A stretch of DNA of 64,000 nucleotides from Pseudotabrizicola alkalilacus. GTDB taxonomy: Bacteria > Pseudomonadota > Alphaproteobacteria > Rhodobacterales > Rhodobacteraceae. The stretch lies in assembly GCF_003443995.1 (NCBI RefSeq), contig NZ_QWEY01000001.1:434001-498000 (forward strand). The letters are read 5' to 3'. A program made the translations under genes and the position numbers. Shown one piece after another: positions 1 to 11,459 of the stretch; positions within the stretch are counted from its first letter, which is position 1, and every line of letters starts with the position of its first letter. Under the pieces are notes generated by a model. It did not search any database and was not told where the DNA came from. It saw only the letters and a program-made list of their open reading frames with translations.

Positions 1-334
1 AGCGGCGCAGCGCCGATTTCTGCGCCTCATCCCCCAGATACTCCACCGTTACCCCCGTGCGATCTGCCAGCAGCAGCACATAGTTCTGCCCGGCGACCAG
101 CGCATAGAGGTTCTCGATCCCCGAGCGGGCGATGGCGATCAGCTCTTCGCTGCGCTGCCGGTGCTGGCGCAACTCGGCATCGGGCAGGATATAGGCCTCG
201 GCCCGTGTCGCGGGGTCCAGCCTGTGCTTTTCCAGACAGCGCAGCCAGCTTTGCACCACCACCGGGTCGCGGGCGGCGCGCGCCCCCTGCGAGACGGCCT
301 CGATCTCGCGGATGTGGTGCAGGTCTGCGTTCAT
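1..334 (-). CDS. AcoR-type sigma-54-dependent activator, N-terminal part (runs off left edge)
   Basis: The first 111 residues of a protein that continues beyond the window. The opening, with a VVQSWLRCLEKHRLDP stretch near residues 25-40, is typical of AcoR-family activators (acetoin, glycerol and alcohol catabolism), where it precedes a GAF sensor domain, an AAA+ sigma-54 interaction domain and a Fis-type HTH; none of those later domains is visible here. The start at 334 has a good AAAGGGGG ribosome site. The gene is divergent from an alcohol dehydrogenase whose upstream region contains a -24/-12 sequence, so it is inferred to activate that operon in response to an alcohol or ketone. The sensed ligand is unknown. 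Confidence 0.75.
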   Translation of the reverse strand, partial: MNADLHHIREIEAVSQGARAARDPVVVQSWLRCLEKHRLDPATRAEAYILPDAELRQHRQRSEELIAIARSGIENLYALVAGQNYVLLLADRTGVTVEYLGDEAQKSALRR

Positions 335-418
335 CGTGTCCCCCTTTCGGGATAGGGCGGATGGCATAGCCTAACAGTATCGCGGGGCGGGTGGGAATGG
401 CACTTGAGTCGCATGGCC

Positions 419-460
419 TGTGGCACGCTGCCGCCACAGATGCCACAGGTTGCGCCACAG
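419..460. promoter_or_regulatory. Candidate upstream activator sites for the AcoR-type regulator
   Basis: A dyad TGTGGC-N8-GCCACA covers 419-438, and the heptamer GCCACAG occurs three times (433-439, 442-448, 454-460). The group lies 60-100 bp upstream of the -24/-12 promoter, the usual place for enhancer sites of sigma-54 activators. Binding is inferred from position and symmetry only. Confidence 0.5.
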
Positions 461-517
461 TCTGACGGTCTAAGGCATTGAAAAGGTTAGATTGGCCTAA
501 TTCGGTTTGGTGGTGTG

Positions 518-532
518 TGGCACAGCCCTAGC
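518..532 (+). promoter_or_regulatory. Sigma-54 (-24/-12) promoter
   Basis: TGGCACAGCCCTAGC keeps the invariant GG-N10-GC spacing and matches the TGGCAC half of the consensus exactly; the -12 half is TAGC instead of TTGC. It lies 31 bp before the alcohol dehydrogenase start and opposite an AcoR-type activator gene, which makes sigma-54 control the natural reading. Confidence 0.7.
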
Positions 533-563
533 GTGAGGCAGACCAAACCGGGAGGAAATCCAC

Positions 564-1634
564 ATGAAGGCCCTTCGCTTTCACGCCGCAAAAGACCTGC
601 GCCTTGACGATATTGACGCGTTGCCTGTCCCTGGACCGGGGCAGGTGACGATCCGCAACCGCTTTGTCGGCATCTGCGGCACCGATCTGCACGAATATTC
701 CTATGGGCCGATCTTTATTCCCAAAGAGCCGCATGCCTTTACCGGCGCGCAGGGGCCGCAGGTGCTGGGCCATGAGTTCGGCGGTGTGGTGACCGCTGTG
801 GGTGAAGGCGTGACCCATGTGGTCGCTGGCGACCGGGTGTCGGTGCAGCCGCTGATCATGCCGCGCTCGGGCGATTACTTTGCCGACCGCGGGCTGTTCC
901 ACCTGAGCCCCGATCTGGCGCTTGCGGGGCTGAGCTGGCTGTCGGGTGGCATGGCCGAGGCGGCGCTGCTGAACGATTACAACGTGGTGCGAATCCCCGA
1001 CAGCCTGACCGATGAAGAGGCGGCGCTGGTCGAGCCGACTGCGGTGGCGGTCTATGCCTGCGACCGCGGTGGCGTTGTGGCGGGCAACAGCGTTTTGGTG
1101 ACCGGGGCCGGGCCGATCGGCATGCTGACCTTGCTTGCGGCCAAGGCGTTTGGTGCCACGACGCTGTTCGTGTCGGACCTGAACGACACCCGGCTGGAGA
1201 TTGCGCAGCGCATTCTGCCCGGCGTCATCACCCTGAACCCCAAACGCGACGACATCGGCGCGCGCATCCGGGCCGCGACCGAAGGCGGGGTCGGCTGTGA
1301 TGTGGCGCTGGAATGTGTCGGCAATGAAAAGGCGCTTGGCAGCTGTCTGGATGCGGTGCGCAAACAGGGCGTCATCGTGCAGGTCGGCCTGCATCCGGGC
1401 AACAGCGGGCTGGACTGGTTTACCGTCACCTTCAAGGATGTCGATGTGCGCGGATCCTGGGCGTACCCGACACATCTGTGGCCGAGGGTGATTGACCTGA
1501 TCGCGACCGGCGCCATCCCGGCCAGCAAGGTGGTGACCAAAAAGATCCGGCTGGAGGAGGCGGTGGCTGAAGGGTTCGACACCCTGCTCGACCCGGCGGG
1601 CACGCATCTGAAGATCCTGATTGATCTGACCTGA
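564..1634 (+). CDS. Zinc-type alcohol / 2,3-butanediol dehydrogenase (MDR family)
   Basis: A 356-residue medium-chain dehydrogenase that should oxidise an alcohol or vicinal diol with NAD(P). Catalytic zinc ligands are recognisable: C38 in GICGTDLHE, H70-E71 in GHEFGG and E157. The Rossmann motif GAGPIG is at 181-186. The loop that normally carries four structural-zinc cysteines (about 97-115) has none and reads PRSGDYFADRG instead, so the structural zinc is probably absent. The start has a GGGAGGA ribosome site. It is first in an apparent operon with a flavin monooxygenase 54 bp downstream and lies behind a sigma-54-type promoter. The substrate cannot be read from the sequence; an alcohol-to-ketone step feeding the monooxygenase is an inference. 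Confidence 0.85.
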   Translation: MKALRFHAAKDLRLDDIDALPVPGPGQVTIRNRFVGICGTDLHEYSYGPIFIPKEPHAFTGAQGPQVLGHEFGGVVTAVGEGVTHVVAGDRVSVQPLIMPRSGDYFADRGLFHLSPDLALAGLSWLSGGMAEAALLNDYNVVRIPDSLTDEEAALVEPTAVAVYACDRGGVVAGNSVLVTGAGPIGMLTLLAAKAFGATTLFVSDLNDTRLEIAQRILPGVITLNPKRDDIGARIRAATEGGVGCDVALECVGNEKALGSCLDAVRKQGVIVQVGLHPGNSGLDWFTVTFKDVDVRGSWAYPTHLWPRVIDLIATGAIPASKVVTKKIRLEEAVAEGFDTLLDPAGTHLKILIDLT

Positions 1635-1688
1635 CACCACGTGCCGCCTTGGGAGGGGCGGTGCCATTTACACCAAGGGAGGACTACC

Positions 1689-3488
1689 ATGCTTGATACC
1701 ACCCATCCGCAACTGGCGGCGCTGGTTGCGGATCTGGAACGCGCGCTGATTGCGCAGGATGCCGACGCGGTTGCCGCGCTGTTTGCAACCGACAGCTACT
1801 GGCGCGACCTTGCGGCCTTTACCTGGAACCTGAACACCAGTGAGGGCGCGGCGCAGATCCGCGCGATGGCGGCAGCGCAGCTGGCGCAGATCGCGCCAAA
1901 GGCGCTGACGCTGGACCCGGCCGAGACGGTGACCGAGGCTGACGGGGTGGCCGAGGGCTGGCTGGTGCTGGAAACCGCTGCGGGGCGCGGTGTCGGGCAT
2001 ATCCGGATGAAAGATGGCCGGATCTGGACCCTGCTGACCACGCTGCACGAGCTGAAAGGTCATGAGGAACCGCGCAAGCTGCGCCGTCCGATGGGGGCCG
2101 AGCATGGCCATGACCCGAACCGCAAGACCTGGAAGGAAAAGCGCGAAGACGAGGCCCGCCGTCTGGGCTATGAGGATCAGCCCTATGTGCTGGTGATCGG
2201 GGGCGGTCAGGGCGGCATCGCGCTTGGCGCGCGTCTGCGCCAGCTGGGCGTGCCGACGATCATCGTTGACAAGCACGAACGCCCCGGCGACCAGTGGCGC
2301 AAGCGCTACAAGTCGCTCTGCCTGCATGATCCGGTCTGGTATGACCACCTGCCCTATATCCCGTTTCCCGACAACTGGCCGGTGTTTGCCCCCAAGGACA
2401 AGGTGGGCGACTGGCTGGAGATGTATACCAAGGTGATGGAGCTGAACTACTGGTCCTCGACCACGGCGAAATCCGCGCAGTATGATGAGACCAAGGGCGA
2501 GTGGACCGTGGTCGTTGACCGAAACGGCGAAGAGGTGACGCTGCACCCGAAACAGCTGGTGCTGGCCACCGGCATGTCGGGCAAGGCCAATGTGCCGGTG
2601 ATCCCCGGTCAGGATGTGTTTCGGGGCGAGCAGCAGCATTCCAGCCAGCACCCCGGCCCGGATGCCTACAAGGGCAAAAAGGTGGTGGTGATCGGTGCCA
2701 ACAACTCGGCGCATGACATCTGCGCGGCGCTTTGGGAACAGGGCGCCGATGTGACGATGGTGCAGCGCTCCTCGACCCATATCGTCAAATCCGACAGTCT
2801 GATGGAGGTGTGCCTGAGCGGGCTTTATTCCGAACAGGCGGTCGCCAATGGCATCACCCATGACAAGGCCGACATGATCTTTGCCTCGGTGCCCTACAAG
2901 ATCATGGCCAGCTTTCATGTGCCGCAATACGACGAGATCAAGCGCCGCGATGCCGCGTTCTATGCGGCGCTGGAAAAGGCGGGTTTCCTGCTCGATTTCG
3001 GGGATGATGACTCAGGGCTGTTCATGAAATACCTGCGGCGGGGGTCGGGCTATTACATCGACGTCGGCGCCTGTGATCTGGTGATCGACGGCTCGATCAA
3101 GCTGCAATCGGGCAAGGGCATCAGCCATCTGTCCGAAACCGCTGTGGTGCTGGACGACGGCACCGAACTGCCCGCCGATCTGGTGGTCTATGCCACCGGC
3201 TATGGCTCGATGAACGGATGGGCGGCGGATCTGATCAGCCCCGAAGTTGCGGACAAGGTTGGCAAATGCTGGGGGCTGGGGTCAGAGACCACCAAAGACC
3301 CCGGCCCATGGGAAGGCGAGCAGCGCAATATGTGGAAACCCACGATGCAGCCCGGCCTGTGGTTCCATGGCGGCAACCTGCACCAGTCACGGCACTACTC
3401 GCGCTATCTGGCGCTACAGCTCAAGGCCCGGCAGGCGGGGCTTGAGACGCCGGTCTGGGGTCTGCACCCGCCGCATCACCTGAGCTGA
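1689..3488 (+). CDS. Flavin-containing monooxygenase with N-terminal NTF2/SnoaL-like domain
   Basis: A 599-residue fusion. Residues 1-125 look like an NTF2/SnoaL fold and the rest is a two-dinucleotide-domain FMO: FAD motif GGGQGG at 171-176, NADPH motif GANNSA at 336-341, and an ATGY signature late in the protein. The fingerprint FRGEQQHSSQHP at 311-322 follows FxGxxxHxxx with HP at the end, between the FMO and Baeyer-Villiger (W-P/D) patterns. The start at 1689 was chosen for its AAGGGAGGA ribosome site; an in-frame extension to 1641 lacks one. Together with the upstream dehydrogenase it suggests oxidation of an alcohol to a carbonyl and then oxygenation, but no substrate is shown. Confidence 0.85.
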   Translation: MLDTTHPQLAALVADLERALIAQDADAVAALFATDSYWRDLAAFTWNLNTSEGAAQIRAMAAAQLAQIAPKALTLDPAETVTEADGVAEGWLVLETAAGRGVGHIRMKDGRIWTLLTTLHELKGHEEPRKLRRPMGAEHGHDPNRKTWKEKREDEARRLGYEDQPYVLVIGGGQGGIALGARLRQLGVPTIIVDKHERPGDQWRKRYKSLCLHDPVWYDHLPYIPFPDNWPVFAPKDKVGDWLEMYTKVMELNYWSSTTAKSAQYDETKGEWTVVVDRNGEEVTLHPKQLVLATGMSGKANVPVIPGQDVFRGEQQHSSQHPGPDAYKGKKVVVIGANNSAHDICAALWEQGADVTMVQRSSTHIVKSDSLMEVCLSGLYSEQAVANGITHDKADMIFASVPYKIMASFHVPQYDEIKRRDAAFYAALEKAGFLLDFGDDDSGLFMKYLRRGSGYYIDVGACDLVIDGSIKLQSGKGISHLSETAVVLDDGTELPADLVVYATGYGSMNGWAADLISPEVADKVGKCWGLGSETTKDPGPWEGEQRNMWKPTMQPGLWFHGGNLHQSRHYSRYLALQLKARQAGLETPVWGLHPPHHLS

Positions 3489-3533
3489 CAGGACAGGCAG
3501 ACGCCGCGACCGGGTGCCGGTCGCGGCGATGTG

Positions 3534-5066
3534 CTAGTGGTCGCTGCCGGTGTTGCGATAGCTGGCCAGCAGGAAGAACACGACAATCGACAAGCCCCCG
3601 ATCAGCCCGGCGGCGGTGGTCAGCAGCACGGCATGCGTGGTCGAAAACGCCTCTTTGCCCGCCGCGATCAGTGCCGCTGCCGGAGCTTCGGCCAGTTGCT
3701 GCGCCACCAGATAGCTGTCGCCGATCGACCGCGCCGCCTGCACCGCCAGTTCGGGCGACAGACCCTCGGGCAGCGTGATGGTGCGGCCAAAGATGCCCGA
3801 CATGAACACTCCGAACAAGGTGATCCCCAACCCGGTGCCCAGCTCATAGCTCGTTGCCTCCAGTGAGCCTGCGGCCCCGCCTTTGCTGGCCTCGACCGAG
3901 CCCATGATCGCGATGGACGAGGCGGTGAGCCCGATACTGAGTGTCAGGCCAAGTACGGCCAGAAAGACCGGCACCATCACCCCCGGCTGATGAAAGTCAC
4001 GGAAGGCAAGCCCCGCCAAAGCGCCCGCCGATATCAGCAGCGACAGGCTGGCAACATGGCGCAGGCCGAATATCGTGGTCAGCTTGCCCGCGACCGGGCC
4101 GCCAACCGCCGCCGCCGCCATGATCGGGATCATGAAAATGCCCGCCTGCAACGGGGACTTGCCCAGCACATATTGCAGCTCTTGCGCCAGCGTCAGTTCA
4201 ACCCCGGCCAAAGCGCCGGTCGCCACGATTGCCATGATCATCCCCGCCACGATGGCCGGATGCGAGAACAGCGACAGATCCAGCATCGGTGTGGCCGAGC
4301 GCAGCTGCTTGCGGCCAAACAGCACCAGCATGACAAGGCCAAAGCCCAGAACCAGCGCCACCACGGTCAGAGGCTGGGTGCCGCCGAACCCGGCCTTGAT
4401 GCCGTAAACCACCGAGATCATGCCCAGAATGAGCAGGATCGCCTGACCAATCGGCCATGCGCCCGGCGTCACCGCTTCGACGCGCGGCAACAGAAAATAG
4501 CAGGCCGGGGCAACCACCAGCATCACCGGCACGTTGATCAGAAACACCGAGCCCCACCAGAAATGCTCCAGCAACGCGCCGCCGACCAGCGGCCCGATGG
4601 CCGCGCCCGCCGCACCGACCATACCCCACAGGCCAAGCGCCATCGCCCGTTCAGACTCGTCTTCAAACGTCCGCCGGATGATGCCGAGCACGCAGGGCAT
4701 GATCATCGCGCCGCCGACCGCCAGCAGCACCCGTGCGGCGATCAACATCGCAGGATTGGGGGCAAAGGCGGCCAGACTGGACGCGATGCCAAATACCACA
4801 AGCCCGGTCAGCAGTATGCGCCGGTTGCCCACCCGGTCGGCCAGCGTGCCCATCGGCACCAGCAGCCCCGCCATCAGCAGCGGATAGATGTCGATGATCC
4901 ACAGCACCTCGGTATTGGTGGCGCCAAGGGCCTGTGTCAGCGTCGGCACCGCGACATGCAGGATGGTCATATCCAGCACCACCGGCAAAAACGCCAGCAT
5001 GACCGCAACCAGTACCAGCCAGCGTTTCGGGTCGGCAGCATGAGTAGAAACAGAAGACACAGACAT
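3534..5066 (-). CDS. DHA2-family MFS drug efflux transporter (14 TM, SmvA/QacA-like)
   Basis: A 510-residue hydrophobic protein with the DHA2 layout: TM1 ending in a VVLDMTILHVAVP stretch (motif D1 region), TM2-3 loop GTLADRVGNRR (MFS motif A) and a motif C-like GPLVGGALLEHFWW after TM5. Hydropathy supports 14 membrane segments. Relatives of the SmvA/QacA/EmrB type expel cationic biocides or dyes by proton antiport. The gene is divergent from a TetR-type repressor across 92 bp holding a palindromic operator, a standard repressor-pump arrangement. The actual substrate is unknown. Confidence 0.9.
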   Translation of the reverse strand: MSVSSVSTHAADPKRWLVLVAVMLAFLPVVLDMTILHVAVPTLTQALGATNTEVLWIIDIYPLLMAGLLVPMGTLADRVGNRRILLTGLVVFGIASSLAAFAPNPAMLIAARVLLAVGGAMIMPCVLGIIRRTFEDESERAMALGLWGMVGAAGAAIGPLVGGALLEHFWWGSVFLINVPVMLVVAPACYFLLPRVEAVTPGAWPIGQAILLILGMISVVYGIKAGFGGTQPLTVVALVLGFGLVMLVLFGRKQLRSATPMLDLSLFSHPAIVAGMIMAIVATGALAGVELTLAQELQYVLGKSPLQAGIFMIPIMAAAAVGGPVAGKLTTIFGLRHVASLSLLISAGALAGLAFRDFHQPGVMVPVFLAVLGLTLSIGLTASSIAIMGSVEASKGGAAGSLEATSYELGTGLGITLFGVFMSGIFGRTITLPEGLSPELAVQAARSIGDSYLVAQQLAEAPAAALIAAGKEAFSTTHAVLLTTAAGLIGGLSIVVFFLLASYRNTGSDH

Positions 5067-5100
5067 GGTTCACCTTAGAAGTCATTGCGTCTGTCCATGT

Positions 5101-5120
5101 AAATACATACGTATGGATTT
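5101..5120. promoter_or_regulatory. Palindromic operator between efflux pump and TetR repressor
   Basis: AAATACATAC-GTATGGATTT is a 20-bp palindrome with one mismatched pair, centred on the perfect core CATACGTATG. It sits in the divergent intergenic region between the pump and the TetR gene and is AT-rich against GC-rich surroundings. It is the probable binding site of the adjacent repressor. Confidence 0.7.
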
Positions 5121-5158
5121 CAATCGCAAAGTTTTATGACAGGGCACAGACCAGACTC

Positions 5159-5692
5159 ATGGGCAGAAAACCAACCATCACCCGCGACAGCCTTTTGGAT
5201 GTGGCCGAAGACATCGTCCGCACAGAGGGCGCAAAAGCGCTGACCATCGGGGCGTTGGCCAGTGCCGCAGGTATCTCAAAGGGGGGGGTGCAGTATTCGT
5301 TTGCCTCAAAGGATGATCTGGTGCGGGCGCTGATCGAGCGTTGGACACAGCAGTTTGACGCGCTGCTGGAAACCGATGAGTCGCTTGATGCGCCCGCTCT
5401 GGTCCGGCAATACATTCAAGCGATGCGGGCGTCGCAGCAGGCGATGAATGCCAAGATGGCCGGGCTGATGATCGGCTATATCGAAGACCCGGAAAACCTG
5501 CGCGAAACCCGCCGTTGGTATCACGCAATTTTCGACCGCCTCGGCGCGGCCACCCCCGAGGCTCAGGCTGCCCGTGTGGCGTTTCTGGCGGTCGAGGGGT
5601 TGTTCTTGCTCCGGATCGTCGGCATCGACGAGGATGGAAGCTGGGCAGGTTTCGTCGATGATGTCGAGGCGGTTCTGGCCCGCCTGACCTGA
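5159..5692 (+). CDS. TetR-family transcriptional repressor
   Basis: A 177-residue protein with an N-terminal TetR helix-turn-helix at about 8-52; the recognition segment reads AASAAGISKGGVQYSFASKD, close to the usual GVSKGTLYHYFPSKE pattern. The C-terminal half is a variable ligand-binding region with a TetR_C_6-like feel (YIEDPENLRETRRWYHAIFDR). It is divergently placed beside a DHA2 pump, with a 20-bp palindrome between them, so it most likely represses that pump and itself until a drug-like ligand binds. The ribosome site before 5159 is weak; no better start is evident. Confidence 0.85.
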   Translation: MGRKPTITRDSLLDVAEDIVRTEGAKALTIGALASAAGISKGGVQYSFASKDDLVRALIERWTQQFDALLETDESLDAPALVRQYIQAMRASQQAMNAKMAGLMIGYIEDPENLRETRRWYHAIFDRLGAATPEAQAARVAFLAVEGLFLLRIVGIDEDGSWAGFVDDVEAVLARLT

Positions 5693-5851
5693 CTGTTATG
5701 GCTGTGCGCCGAACCGGAGTGCCCTCGCCTGGCACTCTGCTGGCAGAGCGCAAAGCGATGCAGGGTTTGCACACCGGGCCAAAGCAACACCCGGCCCGTG
5801 CAGTTATACCGCGGCATGGCCGGGTCGGTCACGATCAGACACGCCATCGTG

Positions 5852-5879
5852 ATGCAAGGCGGGGTGACCCCGCCCTGCA

Positions 5880-5880
<1 letters not shown>
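5852..5880. terminator. GC-rich hairpin at the carB 3' end, member of a palindromic repeat family
   Basis: The arms ATGCA-GGCGGGGT and ACCCCGCC-TGCAT form a long stem with a one-base loop and unpaired single bases. It abuts the carB stop codon and has no T-run on either strand. The core GGCGGGGT/ACCCCGCC recurs in the larger repeat at 9422-9481, so it may be a dispersed repeat serving as a terminator. Confidence 0.5.
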
Positions 5881-9263
<3,383 letters not shown>

Positions 9264-9421
9264 ATTGGTGGCCCCTGTCCATGGCTGATCGCGGCCCACG
9301 GTGACACCGGGTCGCGGATTCGTGCAGTCTTCGCAAATTGACGGGGGTTTAGGGGGTTGCGGGCCAAGGCGCAACCCTTTGCGAAAGGGTCGGTTGGGGG
9401 CGCGGTTTTCGGGGCATATGG

Positions 9422-9481
9422 GGTAGGGCGGGGTTCACCCCGCCATTGCCGGGCGACAGGCGGGGTGAACCCCGCCCTACC
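9422..9481. repeat. Nested inverted repeat upstream of carB
   Basis: Two perfect 23-bp inverted arms (9422-9444 and 9459-9481) are separated by 14 bp. Each arm is itself a hairpin, GGCGGGG-TTCA-CCCCGCC. The same core occurs at the carB 3' end. The remainder of the 9264-9626 gap between the divergent carB and pabB genes shows no gene or other clear site to me. Confidence 0.8.
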
Positions 9482-9626
9482 GGGGCCGCAAATGCGGCGA
9501 TGACCGGGGCAGGGGGGGAGTGGCGGGGCCGGAATGCGTCGCTTGCCGCCTGTTCCGGCAGGGGGTTGCGTGCTAGAGGCTGGGGCTGGGGAACGGATTG
9601 ATTTCGGGCGATGCCGGGGGATTTCG

Positions 9627-10766
9627 ATGATTGTCATTGAACATGGGCCGGGCGGGCGGGCGGTTGCGTTTTCGCAGGCTGTGCGGGTGTTCGTGGCGCA
9701 GGAGGCGGATGACGTGGCGGACTGCCTTGCCGCTGCGGAAGCGGCGCGGGCGGCGGGTGCGTGGCTAGCCGGATATATCGCCTATGAGGCGGGGTATGCC
9801 TTGGAGCCGCGCTTGCGCGCGCAGATGCCCGAGGGGCGGCGCGGGCCGCTGGTCTGTCTGGCGGCATTTGACGGGCCGGAGGATGCAGGGGCTGCCCTGG
9901 CCGCTGCGGCGGAGCAGGGACGGGGGGTGCGGCTGGAGCCAATGGTGCCCGGTGTGACGCGTGACGCGTACGGGGCGGCGTTTGCGCGGGTGCAGGGCTA
10001 TATTGTGGCGGGCGACTGCTATCAGATCAACCTGACCTTTCCGCTGGCCTCGCGCCTGCTGGGCGGCACGGCGCTGGGGCTGTATGGCGCACTGCGGGCC
10101 GGGCAGCCGGTGGGCTATGGGGCCTTTGTCGATCTGGGGGTGGGGCCGGTGATCGTCTCGCGCAGCCCGGAGCTGTTCTTTCGCGTCACGGGCGGGGTGA
10201 TTGAGAGCCGCCCGATGAAAGGCACCGCGCCCCGGTCGGATGATCCGGTCGAGGATGCCGGGCTGGCGGCCGCGTTGCAGGCCAGCGAAAAGGATCGGGC
10301 CGAGAACCTGATGATCGTGGACCTTTTGCGCAACGACATTGCGCGGATGGCAGAGGTCGGCTCGGTCAAGGTGCCGGAGCTCTATGCGGTGGAGAGCTTT
10401 GCCACGGTGCATCAGATGAGTTCGCGCGTGCAGGGGCGGCTGTTGTCCGGCGCGGGTCTGCCGGGGCTGATGGCGGCGCTGTTCCCCTGCGGTTCGGTGA
10501 CGGGGGCGCCGAAGATCCGCGCGATGGAGATCATCGCCGAGGTCGAGGCCGAGCCGCGCGGGGTTTATTGCGGGGCTGTGGGCTGGGCGGCACCTTCGGG
10601 GGATCAGGCTTGGTCGGTGGCGATCCGCACGGCGCGGGTCTGGCCGGATGGCGAGGTGCTGCTGAATGTTGGCGGCGGCGTGGTGTTTGATTCTACCGAA
10701 GCCGGGGAATGGGAGGAAGCACTGTGGAAAACACGCTTTGCTGTGGGGCTGACACGCCGGGGCTGA
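9627..10766 (+). CDS. pabB: Aminodeoxychorismate synthase component I
   Basis: A 379-residue chorismate-utilising enzyme forming 4-amino-4-deoxychorismate on the way to p-aminobenzoate and folate. The C-terminal catalytic domain shows the family hallmarks: RPMKGTAPR, AENLMIVDLLRNDIARM and PCGSVTGAPKIRAMEII, including the lysine-containing motif typical of PabB. It lacks a glutamine amidotransferase domain, so a separate PabA is needed. It is shorter than the enterobacterial protein (about 450), as is common in this lineage. The start at 9627 has a GGGGG ribosome site. The 3' end overlaps pabC by 43 bp, indicating translational coupling. Confidence 0.9.
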   Translation: MIVIEHGPGGRAVAFSQAVRVFVAQEADDVADCLAAAEAARAAGAWLAGYIAYEAGYALEPRLRAQMPEGRRGPLVCLAAFDGPEDAGAALAAAAEQGRGVRLEPMVPGVTRDAYGAAFARVQGYIVAGDCYQINLTFPLASRLLGGTALGLYGALRAGQPVGYGAFVDLGVGPVIVSRSPELFFRVTGGVIESRPMKGTAPRSDDPVEDAGLAAALQASEKDRAENLMIVDLLRNDIARMAEVGSVKVPELYAVESFATVHQMSSRVQGRLLSGAGLPGLMAALFPCGSVTGAPKIRAMEIIAEVEAEPRGVYCGAVGWAAPSGDQAWSVAIRTARVWPDGEVLLNVGGGVVFDSTEAGEWEEALWKTRFAVGLTRRG

Positions 10767-11335
10767 AGCTGATCGAGACGATGCTGTGGGACGGGGCCTG
10801 CGTGCCGCGCTGGCCGCTGCATGTCGCACGGCTGACGGCGGGTGCGGCGGCTTTGGGCTGGGCGGTGCCTTTGCTGGACGTGAGGGGTCCGGAGGGGCAG
10901 GCGGCGCGGCTGCGGCTGACGCTGGACCGGGCGGGGGCGGTTGAGCTTGAGGCGGGCGCGGTGCCTGCGCCGCTGATGCTCTGGCGGCTGGGGCTGGCGG
11001 CGGAGCGGTTGTGCTCGGGCGACCCGTGGCTGAGGGTGAAATCGACGCGGCGGGCTGTTTATGACCGGGCGCGGGCGGGGTTGCCTGCGGGCTTTGATGA
11101 GCTGGTGTTTCAGAACGAGCGGGGAGAGGTCTGTGACGGGACGATCACCACGCTGTTCTTTGATCGCGGCGCGGGGCTGCGGACGCCGCCCTTGGCCTGC
11201 GGGCTGTTGCCGGGGGTGTTGCGGGCGGAGCTGGCGTGTGTGGAGGAAGTGCTGCTGGCGGAGGATCTGCCACGGGTGCGGTTGTGGGTTGGGAATGCGC
11301 TGCGCGGGATGGCTGAGGCGGTGTGGGTTGGATAG
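10724..11335 (+). CDS. pabC: 4-amino-4-deoxychorismate lyase (class IV aminotransferase fold)
   Basis: A 203-residue PLP enzyme that converts aminodeoxychorismate to p-aminobenzoate plus pyruvate. Recognisable features are LIETMLWDG near the N-terminus, a lysine in WLRVKSTRRAVYDRAR that should hold PLP, and the phosphate-site segment DELVFQNERGEVCDGTITTLFF, followed by PLACGLLPGVLR. The GTG at 10724 is preferred because a GGGAGGA ribosome site lies just before it; an ATG at 10709 is the alternative. It overlaps the end of pabB, so the two folate-branch enzymes are probably made together. Its 3' end has been duplicated downstream (see 11310-11443). Confidence 0.85.
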   Translation: MENTLCCGADTPGLKLIETMLWDGACVPRWPLHVARLTAGAAALGWAVPLLDVRGPEGQAARLRLTLDRAGAVELEAGAVPAPLMLWRLGLAAERLCSGDPWLRVKSTRRAVYDRARAGLPAGFDELVFQNERGEVCDGTITTLFFDRGAGLRTPPLACGLLPGVLRAELACVEEVLLAEDLPRVRLWVGNALRGMAEAVWVG

Positions 11336-11443
11336 GGCGGACGCCTCCGGCGGGAGTATTTGGTAAGCAGCAATCCGGGGGGCAGTCCGTGTGGCTGAGG
11401 TGATGTTGGGTGGATAGGGCGGGAGCCTCCGGCGGGAGTATTT
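11310..11443 (+). repeat. Tandem duplication of the pabC tail and its terminator-like repeat
   Basis: The 52-bp block 11310-11361 recurs at 11392-11443 with 46 of 52 positions identical, a period of 82 bp. The first copy contains the pabC stop codon and a GCCTCCGGCGGGAG hairpin followed by TATTT; the second copy carries a decayed version of the same coding tail and hairpin. The hairpin belongs to a GGAGTATTT repeat family also found at other gene ends in this window. Confidence 0.75.
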
Positions 11444-11459
11444 CAGAAAGGTGCACGCC

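Noticed and set aside
9264-9626. Further coding sequence between carB and pabB
   Set aside because: Extended frames exist at both gene starts, but they lack ribosome sites and family similarity and run through the nested inverted repeat or its flank.
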